Made by a program: the position numbers and the translations under genes. From assembly GCA_947455025.1 (NCBI GenBank), contig CANGLU010000006.1:1-64000 (forward strand): a DNA stretch of 64,000 bases, written 5' to 3'. Origin of the DNA: Hyphomicrobiales bacterium. Its GTDB lineage: Bacteria > Pseudomonadota > Alphaproteobacteria > Rhizobiales > Beijerinckiaceae. The notes beneath the pieces are model-generated. The model had not been told where the DNA came from. It worked only from the letters and a program-made list of their open reading frames with translations, and did not search any database. Shown piece by piece: positions 35,225 to 45,428 of the stretch (within the stretch, counting starts at the first letter, position 1; each line of letters begins with the position of its first letter).

Positions 35225-36276
35225 TTCGTCTTCGTCCTTCTTTGTTCAATCGCGATATCGACCAAACTCAATAGCGTAAACAGGGTCTGGGCACCGGCCT
35301 GCGCGGTATTGCTGGTTGCATCATATTGCGGGGCAACTTCCACAACATCCGCGCCAACAATATCAAGCCCGGTAAGGCCGCGAATAATCTCGAGCGTTTC
35401 GCGCGTTGTCAGCCCGCCAACTTCGGGCGTTCCCGTGCCGGGCGCAAAGGCTGGGTCTAGACTATCCACGTCAAAGCTTACATAGACAGGCCCGTTTCCG
35501 ACAACCGCACGGGCTTTCGCAATGATCGCCTCAATCCCCATTTTGGGAACTTCTTCGGCATGGATCACCGTCATGCCGCTATCATAGGAAAATTCCCAGA
35601 GATATTCTGCCCCACCGCGAATACCGATCTGAATGACACGTTGCGGATCCAGCACGCCGTCCAGCACCGCCTTACGAAACGGCCCGCCATGGTGAAATTT
35701 TGAGCCTTCATAGGGGCCTGACGTGTCGCAATGCGCATCAATATGCACCATCGCCACCGGTGCTTTGCGGCCAACCGCTTTTAGAATGGACCCGGTGATC
35801 GAATGGTCGCCGCCGCAAGACACGGGAATAACGCCTGCATCGAGCACGAGATTATAATAGGCCTCGATATCCTCATGGCAGCTTTCAAGGCTATAGCGGC
35901 TCCGGAACGGAATATCGCCAACATCGGCCACCCGCAGCGAGGAAACCGGCATCCGCTTTAACACATGCTCATAAGGCCCAACGCGTTCGATCGCCCTGAC
36001 CGCGCGCGGTCCAAGCCGTGCGCCTGCGCGATTGGTGACGCCTAAATCCATTGGCACGCCAATCAAGGCGACATCGAGATCCTTGAATTTCTCGGCGTAT
36101 GATTCAGGCTTATAAGGCGCTCCACACAGCGTTCCAGGCTCGGCGAAGGGCCATTTGCGGCGCTCACCCGTAAAAACCGTATCGGCAACGCGCTTGAATT
36201 CCGGATCGAAAATGTCCCCGCCAGAGGCTGAGCCATATTTGTCGCGTAAAGCCGCAAGATGTTTGTCATTGGCCAT
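35221..36276 (-). CDS. speB: agmatinase family ureohydrolase
   Basis: 351 residues with the binuclear manganese site of arginase-fold enzymes: CGGDHSITGS (His), VHIDAHCDTSG (Asp, His, Asp) and SFDVDSLDPAFAPGTGTPEVGG (Asp, Asp). DLGVTNRAGARLGPRAVRAIE is the substrate-loop region. Agmatinase splits agmatine to putrescine and urea. Close relatives hydrolyse guanidinobutyrate or guanidinopropionate, and the sequence does not separate these. The N-terminus is about 40 residues longer than in E. coli SpeB. The downstream OYE gene overlaps its end. Confidence 0.9.
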   Translation of the reverse strand: MANDKHLAALRDKYGSASGGDIFDPEFKRVADTVFTGERRKWPFAEPGTLCGAPYKPESYAEKFKDLDVALIGVPMDLGVTNRAGARLGPRAVRAIERVGPYEHVLKRMPVSSLRVADVGDIPFRSRYSLESCHEDIEAYYNLVLDAGVIPVSCGGDHSITGSILKAVGRKAPVAMVHIDAHCDTSGPYEGSKFHHGGPFRKAVLDGVLDPQRVIQIGIRGGAEYLWEFSYDSGMTVIHAEEVPKMGIEAIIAKARAVVGNGPVYVSFDVDSLDPAFAPGTGTPEVGGLTTRETLEIIRGLTGLDIVGADVVEVAPQYDATSNTAQAGAQTLFTLLSLVDIAIEQRRTKTK

Positions 36277-36436
36277 AGCCAGTACCCTCTTTTGCCTCGA
36301 ATCTTGGATCGAGCGACAAGCTAGCCCATCACGCCTTTATTGGCGAGCGGTTGCCCGAGCGACAAAACAGACCCTCGCACATTCCCAAACGCTGCGCTAA
36401 GGTTCGTGACCTTGGTCCTTTGTTTTGGTTTTATCC

Positions 36437-37606
36437 ATGATCTCGTTCAATCCGCTCGTCCGCGATACCGGCACCCCGCCTATTCCTGAAGCCCAAGGCT
36501 GGGCCAAGCGCTATCAGGGCGCGCACGGCCCGCTGATCGATCTTTCCCAAGCCGTACCGGGCTATCCGCCCCATCCGGAATTGTTGAAGCATCTCGCCGC
36601 TGCAGCTGGCACCACGGCTGCCGCCAAATATGGCGATATCTATGGCGATCAGAGCTTGCGTGAAGTGCTGGCAACGGAGCTCACCGCCCTTTATCGCGGC
36701 ACCGTAGATGCGGACGAAATCGCCATTACCTCGGGCTGCAACCAAGCCTTTGTTCTCGTTGCGATGGCGCTTGCCAAAGCAGGCGACAACATCCTCCTGC
36801 CCTCGCCTTGGTATTTCAACCATCAAATGACGCTGAACATGTTGGGTGTTGAGCCGCGGGCCTTGCCCGCACGGGCGGAAAACCACTTCATTCCAGACGC
36901 GAAAGAAGCGGAGGCGCTTATTGATGCCTCAACCCGTGCCGTCGTTTTGGTCACGCCGAATAATCCAACGGGCGCCGTCTACCCGCCAGCCACCATCGCG
37001 GCGTTTGCGGCGCTCTGCCGCCAAAAAGGCATCTGGTTGATTGTCGATGAAACCTATCGCGACTTTTTGCCGGAAGGGTATGGACAACCCCACGCGCTCT
37101 TCGGCGAAAGCAATTGGCAAGACACTGTTCTCTCGCTCTACAGCTTTTCAAAAAGCTATTGCATCCCAGGTCATCGCGTTGGCGCGATCATCGGTGGCAA
37201 AGCCATTCTCGATGAAATCGGCAAAGTGATCGATTGCGTGCAAATCTGCGCCCCGCGCGCCGCGCAAACGGCGCTGACTTGGGCCATTCCATCGCTTAAC
37301 GATTGGCGCAACGCCAATACACGCGAAATAACCAACCGCGCTTCTGCCTTCCGCGAAGCAATGACCGCCATACCCGGTTGGCAGTTAAATTCCATCGGCG
37401 CCTATTTCGCTTATGTATCGCATCCTTTCAAAGGGCGCTCGGTCTTCGACATTGCCGAAAAATTAGCCGCCGAACGCGGCGTTCTCGGCCTGCCCGGCCC
37501 TTGGTTTGGGCCAGGCCAAGACCATCACCTGCGCCTTGCTTTTGCCAATGTTGGTGTCGACTCTATCCGTGAAATTCCAAGCCGTCTGGCGGACTTTAAC
37601 CCCTAA
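36437..37606 (+). CDS. PLP-dependent class I aminotransferase
   Basis: 389 residues from the ATG at 36437 (MISFNPLVRDTGTPP); a TTG at 36425 is also open. The Schiff-base Lys is in SLYSFSKSYCIPGHRVGAI. The conserved Asn in VTPNNPTGAVYPP and the Asp of LIVDETYRDFL position the cofactor, and the C-terminal HHLRLAFANVG carries the substrate-carboxylate Arg. The fold is class I/II (AspC, KAT-like). Amino donor not identifiable. The SbmA-like transporter gene follows 71 bases downstream. Confidence 0.9.
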   Translation: MISFNPLVRDTGTPPIPEAQGWAKRYQGAHGPLIDLSQAVPGYPPHPELLKHLAAAAGTTAAAKYGDIYGDQSLREVLATELTALYRGTVDADEIAITSGCNQAFVLVAMALAKAGDNILLPSPWYFNHQMTLNMLGVEPRALPARAENHFIPDAKEAEALIDASTRAVVLVTPNNPTGAVYPPATIAAFAALCRQKGIWLIVDETYRDFLPEGYGQPHALFGESNWQDTVLSLYSFSKSYCIPGHRVGAIIGGKAILDEIGKVIDCVQICAPRAAQTALTWAIPSLNDWRNANTREITNRASAFREAMTAIPGWQLNSIGAYFAYVSHPFKGRSVFDIAEKLAAERGVLGLPGPWFGPGQDHHLRLAFANVGVDSIREIPSRLADFNP

Positions 37607-37677
37607 CCCATCCGAATAGTCTAAACCTCCGTAAATCGACGACATTTGTTCCTCGCCCTTCCAAGATTAAGGTTCCC

Positions 37678-39753
37678 ATGCGCCTGCTTTCCCCTGCTAT
37701 TGCTCTTTTCGCCCTCCTCTCCATCGGCCTTGGTGCAACCGGAGGGGATATGCAATCGGTTGGCCTTGGTATTGTCGGCCTTTTGCTCACGGCCACGACA
37801 TGGCGAGCGCAAAGCATGTCCCGCTTCTTGCAAATCTTTGCCGTGATTTTTGCGGCCGAATATCTGGCGTTCGGCAGCATCTTAACGCTTGAGGCGCAGG
37901 ATGTGTGGCCCGCAGCGCTTGAAGCTCTAGCCGTCCCCGAAAGCCTGCCGATAACCGTGGGCGTCTTCGGGCTGATCATTTATGCAATATCGTTTGTACC
38001 GGGCATTGTTGCGATTATGCGCATCGCTGATCGCTTCTTCGATGGGCGGGATCGGGTAACGGTTCGCTTATGGCCGCTACCAGCCTTTAGCATCATCGAG
38101 CAAACGCTTGCGCGCGGCTTTGTTGTGTTTCTCGTGGTCGTCAATCAGGCGCAGGTGGCAATTTCCGTTCGCCTTTCTTATTTCAACCGCGATTGGTTCA
38201 ACGCCATCCAAGAAAAAAACAGCGAGGCGTTTTGGTCGCTGCTCTACACCGTGTTTTTGTTCTGGGCGGTTATTTATATCGTATCCGCCATCATCGAATA
38301 TGTCGTGCAATCGCAATTGATGATCCGTTGGCGTCGGTGGTTGACAGCCCGCTACGTATCCGATTGGTTGGATGATGGCAGCCATTACCGCATGGCTCTT
38401 GCTGGCAGCGGCGCCGACAACCCCGATCAGCGGATCGCCGATGATGTCGATATGTTCATCAACAAGACCTATAGTTTTTCGATCTCGCTTTTGTCCTCCA
38501 CAAGTTCGCTCGTTTCCTTCTCGATTATTCTTTGGACGATTTCGGCCAATTTCACGATTCCGGGAACCGAGATTGCCATTCCCGGCTTTTTGTTTTGGGT
38601 TGCGATGGCCTATTCAGGCTTTGGAACGCTGGTCACACATTTGATCGGTCGCCGCTTGATCGGTCTCTATTTCGACCAACAAAAATACGAAGCCAATTTC
38701 CGTTTCTCGCTCGCACGTTTGCGTGAATATGCGGAACAGATTGCGCTGTTAAAAGGCGAGCCTGCTGAGCGTGGCTTGTTAATGCACACCTTTGGTGATG
38801 TCATCCGTAATTTCTTGTCGATTGTTTCGCTTCGCAAAATTCTGATGGCCTTCACATCAGGCTATGGTCAGATCAGTCCGCTTATTCCCTATGTGGTTGC
38901 GGCCCCGTTCTACTTTATTGGCAAGATCCAATTGGGTGTCCTGACGCAGACGGCCAGCGCCTTTGGCCGTGTAGAAGGCTCGCTCAGTTTCTTCATCGAC
39001 GCCTATACATCGATTGCTGATTATCTCTCGGTCATTCGCCGTCTGACGGGCTTTGATACTTCAATTGATAAAGCACGGCATTTGGGTAAATCACCGCTGA
39101 CCATTGCCACCCGTCGCACGGATGAAGCTCCTCTCAGCGCCCATCAGCTTCGCCTCGCTTTGCCCGATGGTAAGGTGATTGTGGAAGCCGATTTAGCGTT
39201 CAAGCCCGGCGAAGCGGTCCTCATTTCCGGCCCATCGGGCTCTGGAAAATCAACGCTTCTTCGTGCCATCGCAGGTATATGGCCCTATGGCGCGGGTGAG
39301 ATTACGCTACCCTCGCAGGCAAGTGTCCTGCTGCTTCCGCAAAAGCCGTATTTGCCGCAAGGCACGTTACGGGCATGCGTTGCCTATCCATCGGACACCA
39401 TGGACTATAGCGATGCGGAACTTACCTCAGCCCTCAGCGCCGCAGGTTTGGGTAAACTCGCGCAATCGCTGGATGAACAAGGCAATTGGTCGCAACGCCT
39501 TTCGGGCGGCGAACAACAACGCATCGCTATTGCACGCGCTCTATTGGCAAAGCCCGATTGGCTGTTCTTGGATGAAGCGACATCAGCGCTGGATGAAGAC
39601 AGCGAGGCAAAAGTCTATACGGCTTTAAAAGATCGGCTACCATCAACAACGCTGATTTCCATCGGCCACCGCTCGACTTTAAAAGCGTTTCACACAAGCG
39701 CCGTTCGAATGGAACCCTTGGACAATGGCGCGTTCAAAGCCATTGCGATTTAA
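37678..39753 (+). CDS. SbmA/BacA-like ABC exporter (permease fused to ATPase)
   Basis: 691 residues: several membrane segments in the first 400, then an ATPase domain from about residue 500. SbmA/BacA hallmarks include YFNRDWFNAIQEKNSEAFWSLLYTVFLFW, the RWRRWLTARYVSDWLDDGSHYRMAL region and NPDQRIADDVDMF. ATPase motifs are GPSGSGKSTLLRAIAGIWPYGAGEI (Walker A), LSGGEQQRIAIARALLAKPDWLFLDEATSALDED (signature, Walker B) and IGHRSTLKAFHTSAV (H loop). Members such as YddA combine both halves in one chain. Related BacA proteins take up or export antimicrobial peptides and very-long-chain fatty acids. The substrate here is not known. Confidence 0.92.
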   Translation: MRLLSPAIALFALLSIGLGATGGDMQSVGLGIVGLLLTATTWRAQSMSRFLQIFAVIFAAEYLAFGSILTLEAQDVWPAALEALAVPESLPITVGVFGLIIYAISFVPGIVAIMRIADRFFDGRDRVTVRLWPLPAFSIIEQTLARGFVVFLVVVNQAQVAISVRLSYFNRDWFNAIQEKNSEAFWSLLYTVFLFWAVIYIVSAIIEYVVQSQLMIRWRRWLTARYVSDWLDDGSHYRMALAGSGADNPDQRIADDVDMFINKTYSFSISLLSSTSSLVSFSIILWTISANFTIPGTEIAIPGFLFWVAMAYSGFGTLVTHLIGRRLIGLYFDQQKYEANFRFSLARLREYAEQIALLKGEPAERGLLMHTFGDVIRNFLSIVSLRKILMAFTSGYGQISPLIPYVVAAPFYFIGKIQLGVLTQTASAFGRVEGSLSFFIDAYTSIADYLSVIRRLTGFDTSIDKARHLGKSPLTIATRRTDEAPLSAHQLRLALPDGKVIVEADLAFKPGEAVLISGPSGSGKSTLLRAIAGIWPYGAGEITLPSQASVLLLPQKPYLPQGTLRACVAYPSDTMDYSDAELTSALSAAGLGKLAQSLDEQGNWSQRLSGGEQQRIAIARALLAKPDWLFLDEATSALDEDSEAKVYTALKDRLPSTTLISIGHRSTLKAFHTSAVRMEPLDNGAFKAIAI

Positions 39754-39771
39754 AGTGATAACAAGCGCGCG

Positions 39772-40221
39772 TCAAAACAGCGCGCGCTCAAATTTCAGTT
39801 CGCTCTTTTCGCCCAGTAAAAAAAGATAGCCGTCTTTGACTTGCCATTGCATCGATGTGCGAAGGCTCAAAAGATAGGCCTTCTCGAATTCATTCGTCGC
39901 CTTGTCGCATTCCTTTTTGGTCAGCGCCAAGGGGCCAACGGCAATGCCTTGATTTTTTGCCGGATAGGCGGTTGCCGAATAGGTATTGCACCCGGCAAAG
40001 CCCCGCATGCGCAATTGCTGATCCAGCAATAACGTTGGTTGATTATCACCTGCGGGCTTGCCGTTGATCGTCGACAAGATCCACTGAACATTCAAAGGAA
40101 ACTGCTTGGGCTGCATCGCCGACGGTGTATTGCCCCCCGATGGCATTTGTTGGGCTGATGCCGTTTGCATCATCGCTGAGCCCACAAAGGCAAGCGCTAG
40201 AAGTGTAATTTTCTTCATCAT
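39772..40221 (-). CDS. META domain-containing (HslJ-like) periplasmic protein
   Basis: 149 residues. A signal peptide (MKKITLLALAFVGSAMMQTASAQQ) precedes a short linker and a META domain. The domain has WILSTINGKPAGDNQPTLLLDQQLRMRGFAGCNTYSATAY, the family's GxxGCNxY motif. The later IAVGPLALTKKECDKATNEFEKAYLLSL carries the TxMAC-like strand and the partner Cys. HslJ-type META domains are linked to heat and novobiocin tolerance, without known activity. It lies beyond the ABC gene on the other strand. Confidence 0.85.
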   Translation of the reverse strand: MMKKITLLALAFVGSAMMQTASAQQMPSGGNTPSAMQPKQFPLNVQWILSTINGKPAGDNQPTLLLDQQLRMRGFAGCNTYSATAYPAKNQGIAVGPLALTKKECDKATNEFEKAYLLSLRTSMQWQVKDGYLFLLGEKSELKFERALF

Positions 40222-40234
40222 GATCGCCCTTTAT

Positions 40235-41221
40235 TTAGCTTAAATGGATCCGCGCTTCGAGGCGCTCGATTAATGCGTTCGATGCCGTAAACACATAATC
40301 AGCCTGGCTAACCGAAACGCGGAGCGCGCCTTCAGAGACAAGCCATTCCGATACTTCAAAGATCAGGCCTTTCTTGACATGAAAGCCAATCTCTTCGCCT
40401 TGATCACCAAGCACAGCCACGCCGAAGCGCTCGATGCTGCGCTGGCCGATGGATTTAGGAACGCGCGCAAAGCTTGCCCGCACCACGCGATGCGTCCGCG
40501 CTTCTTCTTCAGCCGCAATGCGCGCCAAAATGGTGCGCGCGGCCTGGAGACTCGTTTCGTTCCAGTCGGCTGCGAGCGAGGCCACAAGATTGGCTTCGCT
40601 TTTAAGCATCGTGCCATCGTCCAATACTTTTAACGCATTGGCGGCAAGCGTCGCACCCGTCGTCGTAATGTCGACGATCAACTCAGCCGCACCCGATGCC
40701 GGTGCCCCTTCGGTCGCGCCAAGGCTTTCAACAATCCTATAATCGGTCACACCATGCTCGGCAAAATAGCGCCGGGTCAGATTAATGTATTTGGTAGCAA
40801 CCCGCATCTTGCGTCCATGGCGCAAGCGAAAAGCGGAGGCGACATCCTCAAGATCCGCCATCGTGCGCACATCAATCCAGGCCTGCGGCACAGCCACAAC
40901 AACATTAGCATGGCCAAAGCCTAACGGCGTTAGCATATCGAGCTTTTGATCGGCATCGGGAATGGACTCACGAATGAGGTCTTCACCGGTAATGCCAAAA
41001 TGCGCGCCGCCTTGGGCCAATTCGCGCGCAATCTCGGAGGCCGACAAGAACAACACTTCAACGACCGACAGGCCAGAAATCGTCCCGCGATAATCACGCG
41101 CACCGCGCGATTGCGTTAACGGCAAACCGGCACGGGCAAAAAAGCTGAATGCGTTTTCTTGCAAACGGCCTTTCGAAGGTACCGCAATCACCAAAGGGCT
41201 TTGCGTCGATGAAGCGTTCAT
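40235..41221 (-). CDS. hisG: ATP phosphoribosyltransferase catalytic subunit
   Basis: First enzyme of histidine synthesis: condenses ATP with PRPP. 328 residues of the alphaproteobacterial HisZ-dependent form. Features: [67 protein letters not shown], the PRPP loop [19 protein letters not shown] with [10 protein letters not shown], and a long C-terminal region ([15 protein letters not shown]). It overlaps hisZ by 4 bases. HisZ replaces the missing allosteric C-terminal domain of long-form HisG; feedback regulation by histidine therefore depends on the partner. Confidence 0.94.
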   Translation of the reverse strand: MNASSTQSPLVIAVPSKGRLQENAFSFFARAGLPLTQSRGARDYRGTISGLSVVEVLFLSASEIARELAQGGAHFGITGEDLIRESIPDADQKLDMLTPLGFGHANVVVAVPQAWIDVRTMADLEDVASAFRLRHGRKMRVATKYINLTRRYFAEHGVTDYRIVESLGATEGAPASGAAELIVDITTTGATLAANALKVLDDGTMLKSEANLVASLAADWNETSLQAARTILARIAAEEEARTHRVVRASFARVPKSIGQRSIERFGVAVLGDQGEEIGFHVKKGLIFEVSEWLVSEGALRVSVSQADYVFTASNALIERLEARIHLS

Positions 41222-42333
41222 GCTGCACCTCCTGCGAGCCGATCAATAAACACCGCGCACCCAACCGCAGGCACAGGCGAAGAAGCGCCAAGCGTCTGCA
41301 GCAACCGATCATAGCGGCCGCCACCCACCAAGGGACGACCGGTCGCATCACCCGAACGGCGAAACTCGAAAACCGCGCCCGTGTAATAATCCAAGTTACG
41401 ACCAAACCGCGCCGAGTACGATATCGCGTTAAACGGCACACCCCGCGCAGCAATAAATCCGGCGCGCGTATCAAACGCATCGAGCGCGGCATCCACATCC
41501 AACTCGGCATCATCAGCGAGCGCGCGGAGCGCTGCCGAGGCGGTATCTGGGTCGCCCTTAATGGCGGAATACTGCTCAAGCACCCGCCTTGCGTCGCCTG
41601 GTAAAGCACCTTCGCTCGCATTTGAGGCTTGCCCCAAAAAGCGATCGGCAATTTCACCGGCACTACGGCCGCCAACGGTCGAAATCCCCGCAATCTGCAA
41701 AAGGTCTTCAACAAAGGCGCGAGCCGCCTTCGGGTCTTGGCCTTCAAGCGCGTTTAAAAGGCCTGCATGTTTCATGGTTTCAGGCACCGTATCGGCCATT
41801 GAGGCAAGCGCTGCCCCATCCAGCGCGCCCTTCGCAAAGGCACGCTTCAAACGGCGTTGCCAAACGGGTTGCAATCCAAGGGCTGATAGGAAGGCACTGA
41901 ACAGGCCCATATCACCGAGTTTGATATCGAGTTTCGTTTCGCCCGTCTCAACCACCGCCTCATAGGCGCGCGTTAGAATTTCGGCATCCGTTGCCTCACG
42001 GTCCAAGCGGCCAAAGGACTCAATTCCCGATTGCACGAATTCGTCAGCCTCGCCTTGGCGCACCCGAAAAATCGGCCCCGAATAGCTGAAATTCATCGCC
42101 TTGCCCGCATCCGGCGAGGCAAGATAGGAAAGCGCCACCGGAATCGTAAATTCCGGACGCAGAGCCCATTCGCGGCCTTCGCTATCGCTGGTCACAAAAA
42201 GCCGATGACGAATTTCCTCGCCCGAAAGGTCGAGAAAAATATCGGCTGGCTGCAAAATCGGTGGCTCGATCCGCGCGTAGCCTGCACGTTCAAAAACCGA
42301 TAGCACTGTTTCGGCATTTCTATTCGGTGTCAC
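41218..42333 (-). CDS. hisZ: ATP phosphoribosyltransferase regulatory subunit
   Basis: A paralogue of histidyl-tRNA synthetase without the anticodon domain, forming a complex with short HisG. 371 residues from a GTG at 42333. The class II synthetase-like motifs are [30 protein letters not shown] (motif 1 area), the ATP-site remnant [15 protein letters not shown], and [11 protein letters not shown] (histidine-binding YYTG). Ends with [30 protein letters not shown]. It overlaps hisG by 4 bases (ATGA-type), so the two are co-translated. The M23 peptidase gene upstream is on the same strand. Confidence 0.94.
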   Translation of the reverse strand: MTPNRNAETVLSVFERAGYARIEPPILQPADIFLDLSGEEIRHRLFVTSDSEGREWALRPEFTIPVALSYLASPDAGKAMNFSYSGPIFRVRQGEADEFVQSGIESFGRLDREATDAEILTRAYEAVVETGETKLDIKLGDMGLFSAFLSALGLQPVWQRRLKRAFAKGALDGAALASMADTVPETMKHAGLLNALEGQDPKAARAFVEDLLQIAGISTVGGRSAGEIADRFLGQASNASEGALPGDARRVLEQYSAIKGDPDTASAALRALADDAELDVDAALDAFDTRAGFIAARGVPFNAISYSARFGRNLDYYTGAVFEFRRSGDATGRPLVGGGRYDRLLQTLGASSPVPAVGCAVFIDRLAGGAA

Positions 42334-42429
42334 AATCGCATTTTCCGTTGATTGGGCCGCTCTTTAGCAGTCCCTTGCCTTATAGGCGACAAAAAACGCG
42401 CAGGAACAGTTAAACTTCGATGAACACCG

Positions 42430-43452
42430 TTAAAATTGGAGAAAAAACCATTTATTGGCTTTAGGCATGGTTCCATCCGAAATGGAATAAATGGCCGAGT
42501 AAATGCCCAATTTCCAACCCTCTTTCGGCTTCTTAAGGCCGATATAGATGAAATTCTGGGCTTTTGCGCCGGCCATGGGCTCAAAGACCCGTTTGATGAT
42601 CGGCTCGCCGTCCGGCCCAATAATCGCGAAGGTTTGAACATCATCCTTTTTAAGCCCCATCACGCGGACATAAGCCACAATCGCGTCCGAATCGTGGTCA
42701 GGCCGGCGCGCTTTCAACTCCCCTAATTCGATATCATCGCCGGTGACAGGGCCATCGACGAAGCCGAAATTCAAAACAATCCGGTCGCGATAATCGAAGG
42801 TAATGTCTTTATCGTCGAACAAGGTTGCGCTCCGCTGTTCCGAGCACGAGCCTTGCGGGTCATTGGGCGCGAAGGGATCAACCACCTCGCCATTGTGTCG
42901 CACTGTCAAATGCAAATGGGGAAACTCGGTCGCGCCCGAAAGCCCAACGCGGCCAATCGGCGTTCCATGCAGGACGCGGCTTCCCGGTTTAACCGCAATT
43001 GAACCCTGCGCCATATGGCAATATTGCGTCTGCCATCCGTCGCGGTGATCAATCACAACGCCATTGCCACATTCCTCACCTGCAACATCCGCCTTTGTGG
43101 CCGAGGTGAGGAGTGCATCCGGCACGCCATCCCGAATAGCCTTAACCCTGCCATCCGCGGCTGCCAAAACGGCTACGCCCTGTTTTTGAATTTTGATCGA
43201 CGGAATACGAAAATCGGTTCCATCATGCCCGTCATAGGTCATTGCGCCGCAATGAAAATCCTTGAAGCCCGGACCCGGATCGTGATCGACATAATTTTGA
43301 ACAAAGCAATCTCCGCCCATCGTACATTCAAGCGGAAAAGTGAGATGAAGTGGCTCCGCCGCTACTGCCTCTTTTTCAAGCAGTCCCGACAAAACGAGAA
43401 GCGTCCCCGATACAAAGAACGCCCAAATTGGGTTAGCGGAATAGCACCTCAT
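42430..43452 (-). CDS. M23 family metallopeptidase
   Basis: A secreted peptidoglycan endopeptidase-type protein of 340 residues. A hydrophobic N-terminal segment (NPIWAFFVSGTLLVLSGLL) leads to VAAEPLHL. The zinc site is HDGTDFRIP (first His and Asp) and HLHLTVRHNG (second HxH). The region YCHMAQGSIAVKPGSRVLHGTPIGRVGLSG is typical of M23 domains. A C-terminal part of about 120 residues (FNFGFVDGPVTGDDIELGELKARRP, then GWKLGIYSAIYSISDG) is not a domain I recognise. It lies between hisS and hisZ, interrupting the his run on the same strand. Confidence 0.9.
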   Translation of the reverse strand: MRCYSANPIWAFFVSGTLLVLSGLLEKEAVAAEPLHLTFPLECTMGGDCFVQNYVDHDPGPGFKDFHCGAMTYDGHDGTDFRIPSIKIQKQGVAVLAAADGRVKAIRDGVPDALLTSATKADVAGEECGNGVVIDHRDGWQTQYCHMAQGSIAVKPGSRVLHGTPIGRVGLSGATEFPHLHLTVRHNGEVVDPFAPNDPQGSCSEQRSATLFDDKDITFDYRDRIVLNFGFVDGPVTGDDIELGELKARRPDHDSDAIVAYVRVMGLKKDDVQTFAIIGPDGEPIIKRVFEPMAGAKAQNFIYIGLKKPKEGWKLGIYSAIYSISDGTMPKANKWFFLQF

Positions 43453-43527
43453 GCCTGCAAATTAGCAAATTTTTTTGCGAAGGCGTAGAGGAAAATTGAC
43501 GCAACGTTACTTTGTGACAGACTTATT

Positions 43528-45036
43528 TTAAGCGTGCCGCGCCAAGACCTTAGCGACGGCGGCCACCATATCGCCTTCGGAAACGGCAAATTGGGCCTCG
43601 GCCTGTTGCTTCAAATAGGCATCGCGATCCGGCGCGGACGAGAGTGTCGCCCCAAGCACGAGGTCCTTGATCAGCACTTCGCCTTTTTCCCGCTCGTCCG
43701 ACCCCTGAATGACCACGCAAACGGAGCCGCGCTTGTCGGCATATTTCATCTGCGCCTTCATGCCCGAGCCGCCCAAATAGAGCTCAGCCTTGATGCCTGC
43801 TTGCCGAAGCGTCGAGACCAAGCGCTGATAATGCGCGATCTGGTCCTTATCCATGACGAGAACGACCACAGGGCCTCGTGCTTCAGCCTGGCCACCAAGA
43901 TTACCAAGCACGGAAAGCGCCGAAAGCAAACGCGACACGCCAACCGAGAAGCCCGTTGCAGGCACAGGCTCACCGCGAAACCGCGCCACCAACCCGTCAT
44001 AGCGTCCACCGCCAGCCACCGAGCCAAAGCGCACAGGCTTGCCGTCATCGCCTTTTACTTCAAACGTGAGTTCGGCTTCGAAGACGGGGCCCGTATAGTA
44101 TTCGAGACCACGGACGACGGAAGGGTCAATAACGACCCGCCCATCTTCATATCCGCCAGCCATTACCAGCGACGCAATTTCGGCCAATTCAGAAACGCCT
44201 TCGGCACCTATCGCGGAACCCGATACGACAACCGCCAAATTAGCCATCGTTTCTGAAGCTGACTCTGCTTTAGCGGAAGTGAAGGCCAAAATCGTTTCGA
44301 TGGCTTTCGCCTCAAGCCCTGCTCCCTTGGTGAAATCACCGCTCTCATCTTTGCGGCCAGCGCCTAACAAAGCGGCAACTCCCTCAGGCCCAAGCCGATC
44401 CAACTTATCAATCGCCCGCAGCACAATCAGTCGCCGCGCGGCATTCTCATCACCGGCCAGACCGATGGCTTCCATCACGCCATCCAGCACTTTGCGGTTA
44501 TTGACCTTGATCACATAATCGCCGCGCTTAATGCCGACGGCCTCTAACGTATCGGCCATCAACATGCACATTTCAGCATCGGCAGAAACGCCGGGCGCGC
44601 CCACCGTATCCGCATCAAACTGCATAAATTGACGGAAGCGCCCCGGACCGGGCTTTTCATTCCGGAACACATAGCCATTGCGATAAGAGCGATAAGGCTT
44701 CGGCAGCGCATCAAAATGTTCGGCGACATAGCGGGCCAAAGGTGCCGTCAAATCATAGCGCAGCGAGAGCCATTGATCATCATCGTCTTGGAAGGAGAAC
44801 ACGCCCTCATTCGGACGATCCAGATCCGGCAAAAACTTGCCGAGCGCCTCGGTATATTCAATGAAAGGCGTCTCCACCGCCTCAAAGCCGTAAAGCTCGA
44901 AGGTTGTCCGAATTTTCTCCAACATGCCCCGCATGGCGGCGAGTTCTTGAGGTCCCCGATCACCAAACCCGCGCGGCAGGCGCGCCTCCACCTTGCGAGG
45001 GGCCGTGTCTTTAGGCGTATCAGCGGGCGAAGTCAT
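43528..45036 (-). CDS. hisS: histidyl-tRNA synthetase
   Basis: Charges tRNA-His. 502 residues, slightly longer than the bacterial average. Class II motif 1 is in [27 protein letters not shown], motif 2 in [13 protein letters not shown] with [29 protein letters not shown], and motif 3 in [33 protein letters not shown]. Histidine-binding [13 protein letters not shown] is present. The anticodon-binding domain is [33 protein letters not shown]. HisZ, its paralogue, is nearby on the same strand. A TA pair lies upstream, divergent. Confidence 0.96.
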   Translation of the reverse strand: MTSPADTPKDTAPRKVEARLPRGFGDRGPQELAAMRGMLEKIRTTFELYGFEAVETPFIEYTEALGKFLPDLDRPNEGVFSFQDDDDQWLSLRYDLTAPLARYVAEHFDALPKPYRSYRNGYVFRNEKPGPGRFRQFMQFDADTVGAPGVSADAEMCMLMADTLEAVGIKRGDYVIKVNNRKVLDGVMEAIGLAGDENAARRLIVLRAIDKLDRLGPEGVAALLGAGRKDESGDFTKGAGLEAKAIETILAFTSAKAESASETMANLAVVVSGSAIGAEGVSELAEIASLVMAGGYEDGRVVIDPSVVRGLEYYTGPVFEAELTFEVKGDDGKPVRFGSVAGGGRYDGLVARFRGEPVPATGFSVGVSRLLSALSVLGNLGGQAEARGPVVVLVMDKDQIAHYQRLVSTLRQAGIKAELYLGGSGMKAQMKYADKRGSVCVVIQGSDEREKGEVLIKDLVLGATLSSAPDRDAYLKQQAEAQFAVSEGDMVAAVAKVLARHA

Positions 45037-45128
45037 GGGGCAGGCCTTTGGAATCTAAGAAAATCAATGCTGGCAGCGTCCTAACGCAGGGCGCGGGACG
45101 CGGCAAGGGAGTTGCAACCTAAACGCCA

Positions 45129-45150
45129 ATAGACTAGTCTATAGACCAGT
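45129..45150. promoter_or_regulatory. palindromic operator of the Phd/VapC toxin-antitoxin module
   Basis: ATAGACTAGTCTAT (45129-45142) is a perfect 14-base palindrome. It overlaps a second near-palindrome, ACTAGTCTATAGACCAGT (45133-45150), with one mismatched pair. The pair lies 20-40 bases before the antitoxin start. This is the expected place for the antitoxin or the complex to repress its own promoter. Confidence 0.6.
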
Positions 45151-45170
45151 TTATTCAGACGGAGGTAGCC

Positions 45171-45428
45171 ATGGCAAAGAACATCGAAATTGGTGCCTAT
45201 GAGGCCAAAACCCACCTGCCGCGCCTGTTACGGGAAGTGGCCGAAGGACAGAGTTTCACGATCACTTTACGCGGCAAGCCCGTGGCCGAATTGAAGCCGA
45301 CGCAAGTGCGTCCACGCCGGACCCACGAAGAAGCGGTACGGGCAATGATTGAATTCACAAAACGCGAAGATCGCCCATCGCTGACGGCCGAACAAATTAA
45401 AGAAATGATTGAATACGGACGGCGCTAA
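45171..45428 (+). CDS. type II antitoxin, Phd/YefM family
   Basis: 85 residues. It opens IEIGAYEAKTHLPRLLREVAEGQSFTITLRGKPVAELKP, the Phd/YefM DNA-binding fold. The C-terminal tail (MIEFTKREDRPSLTAEQIKEMIEYGRR) is the segment that covers the toxin. A GGAGG site lies upstream. The stop TAA and the toxin's ATG overlap by one base (TAATG), as in many TA operons. The palindromes before the gene suggest autoregulation. Confidence 0.92.
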   Translation: MAKNIEIGAYEAKTHLPRLLREVAEGQSFTITLRGKPVAELKPTQVRPRRTHEEAVRAMIEFTKREDRPSLTAEQIKEMIEYGRR

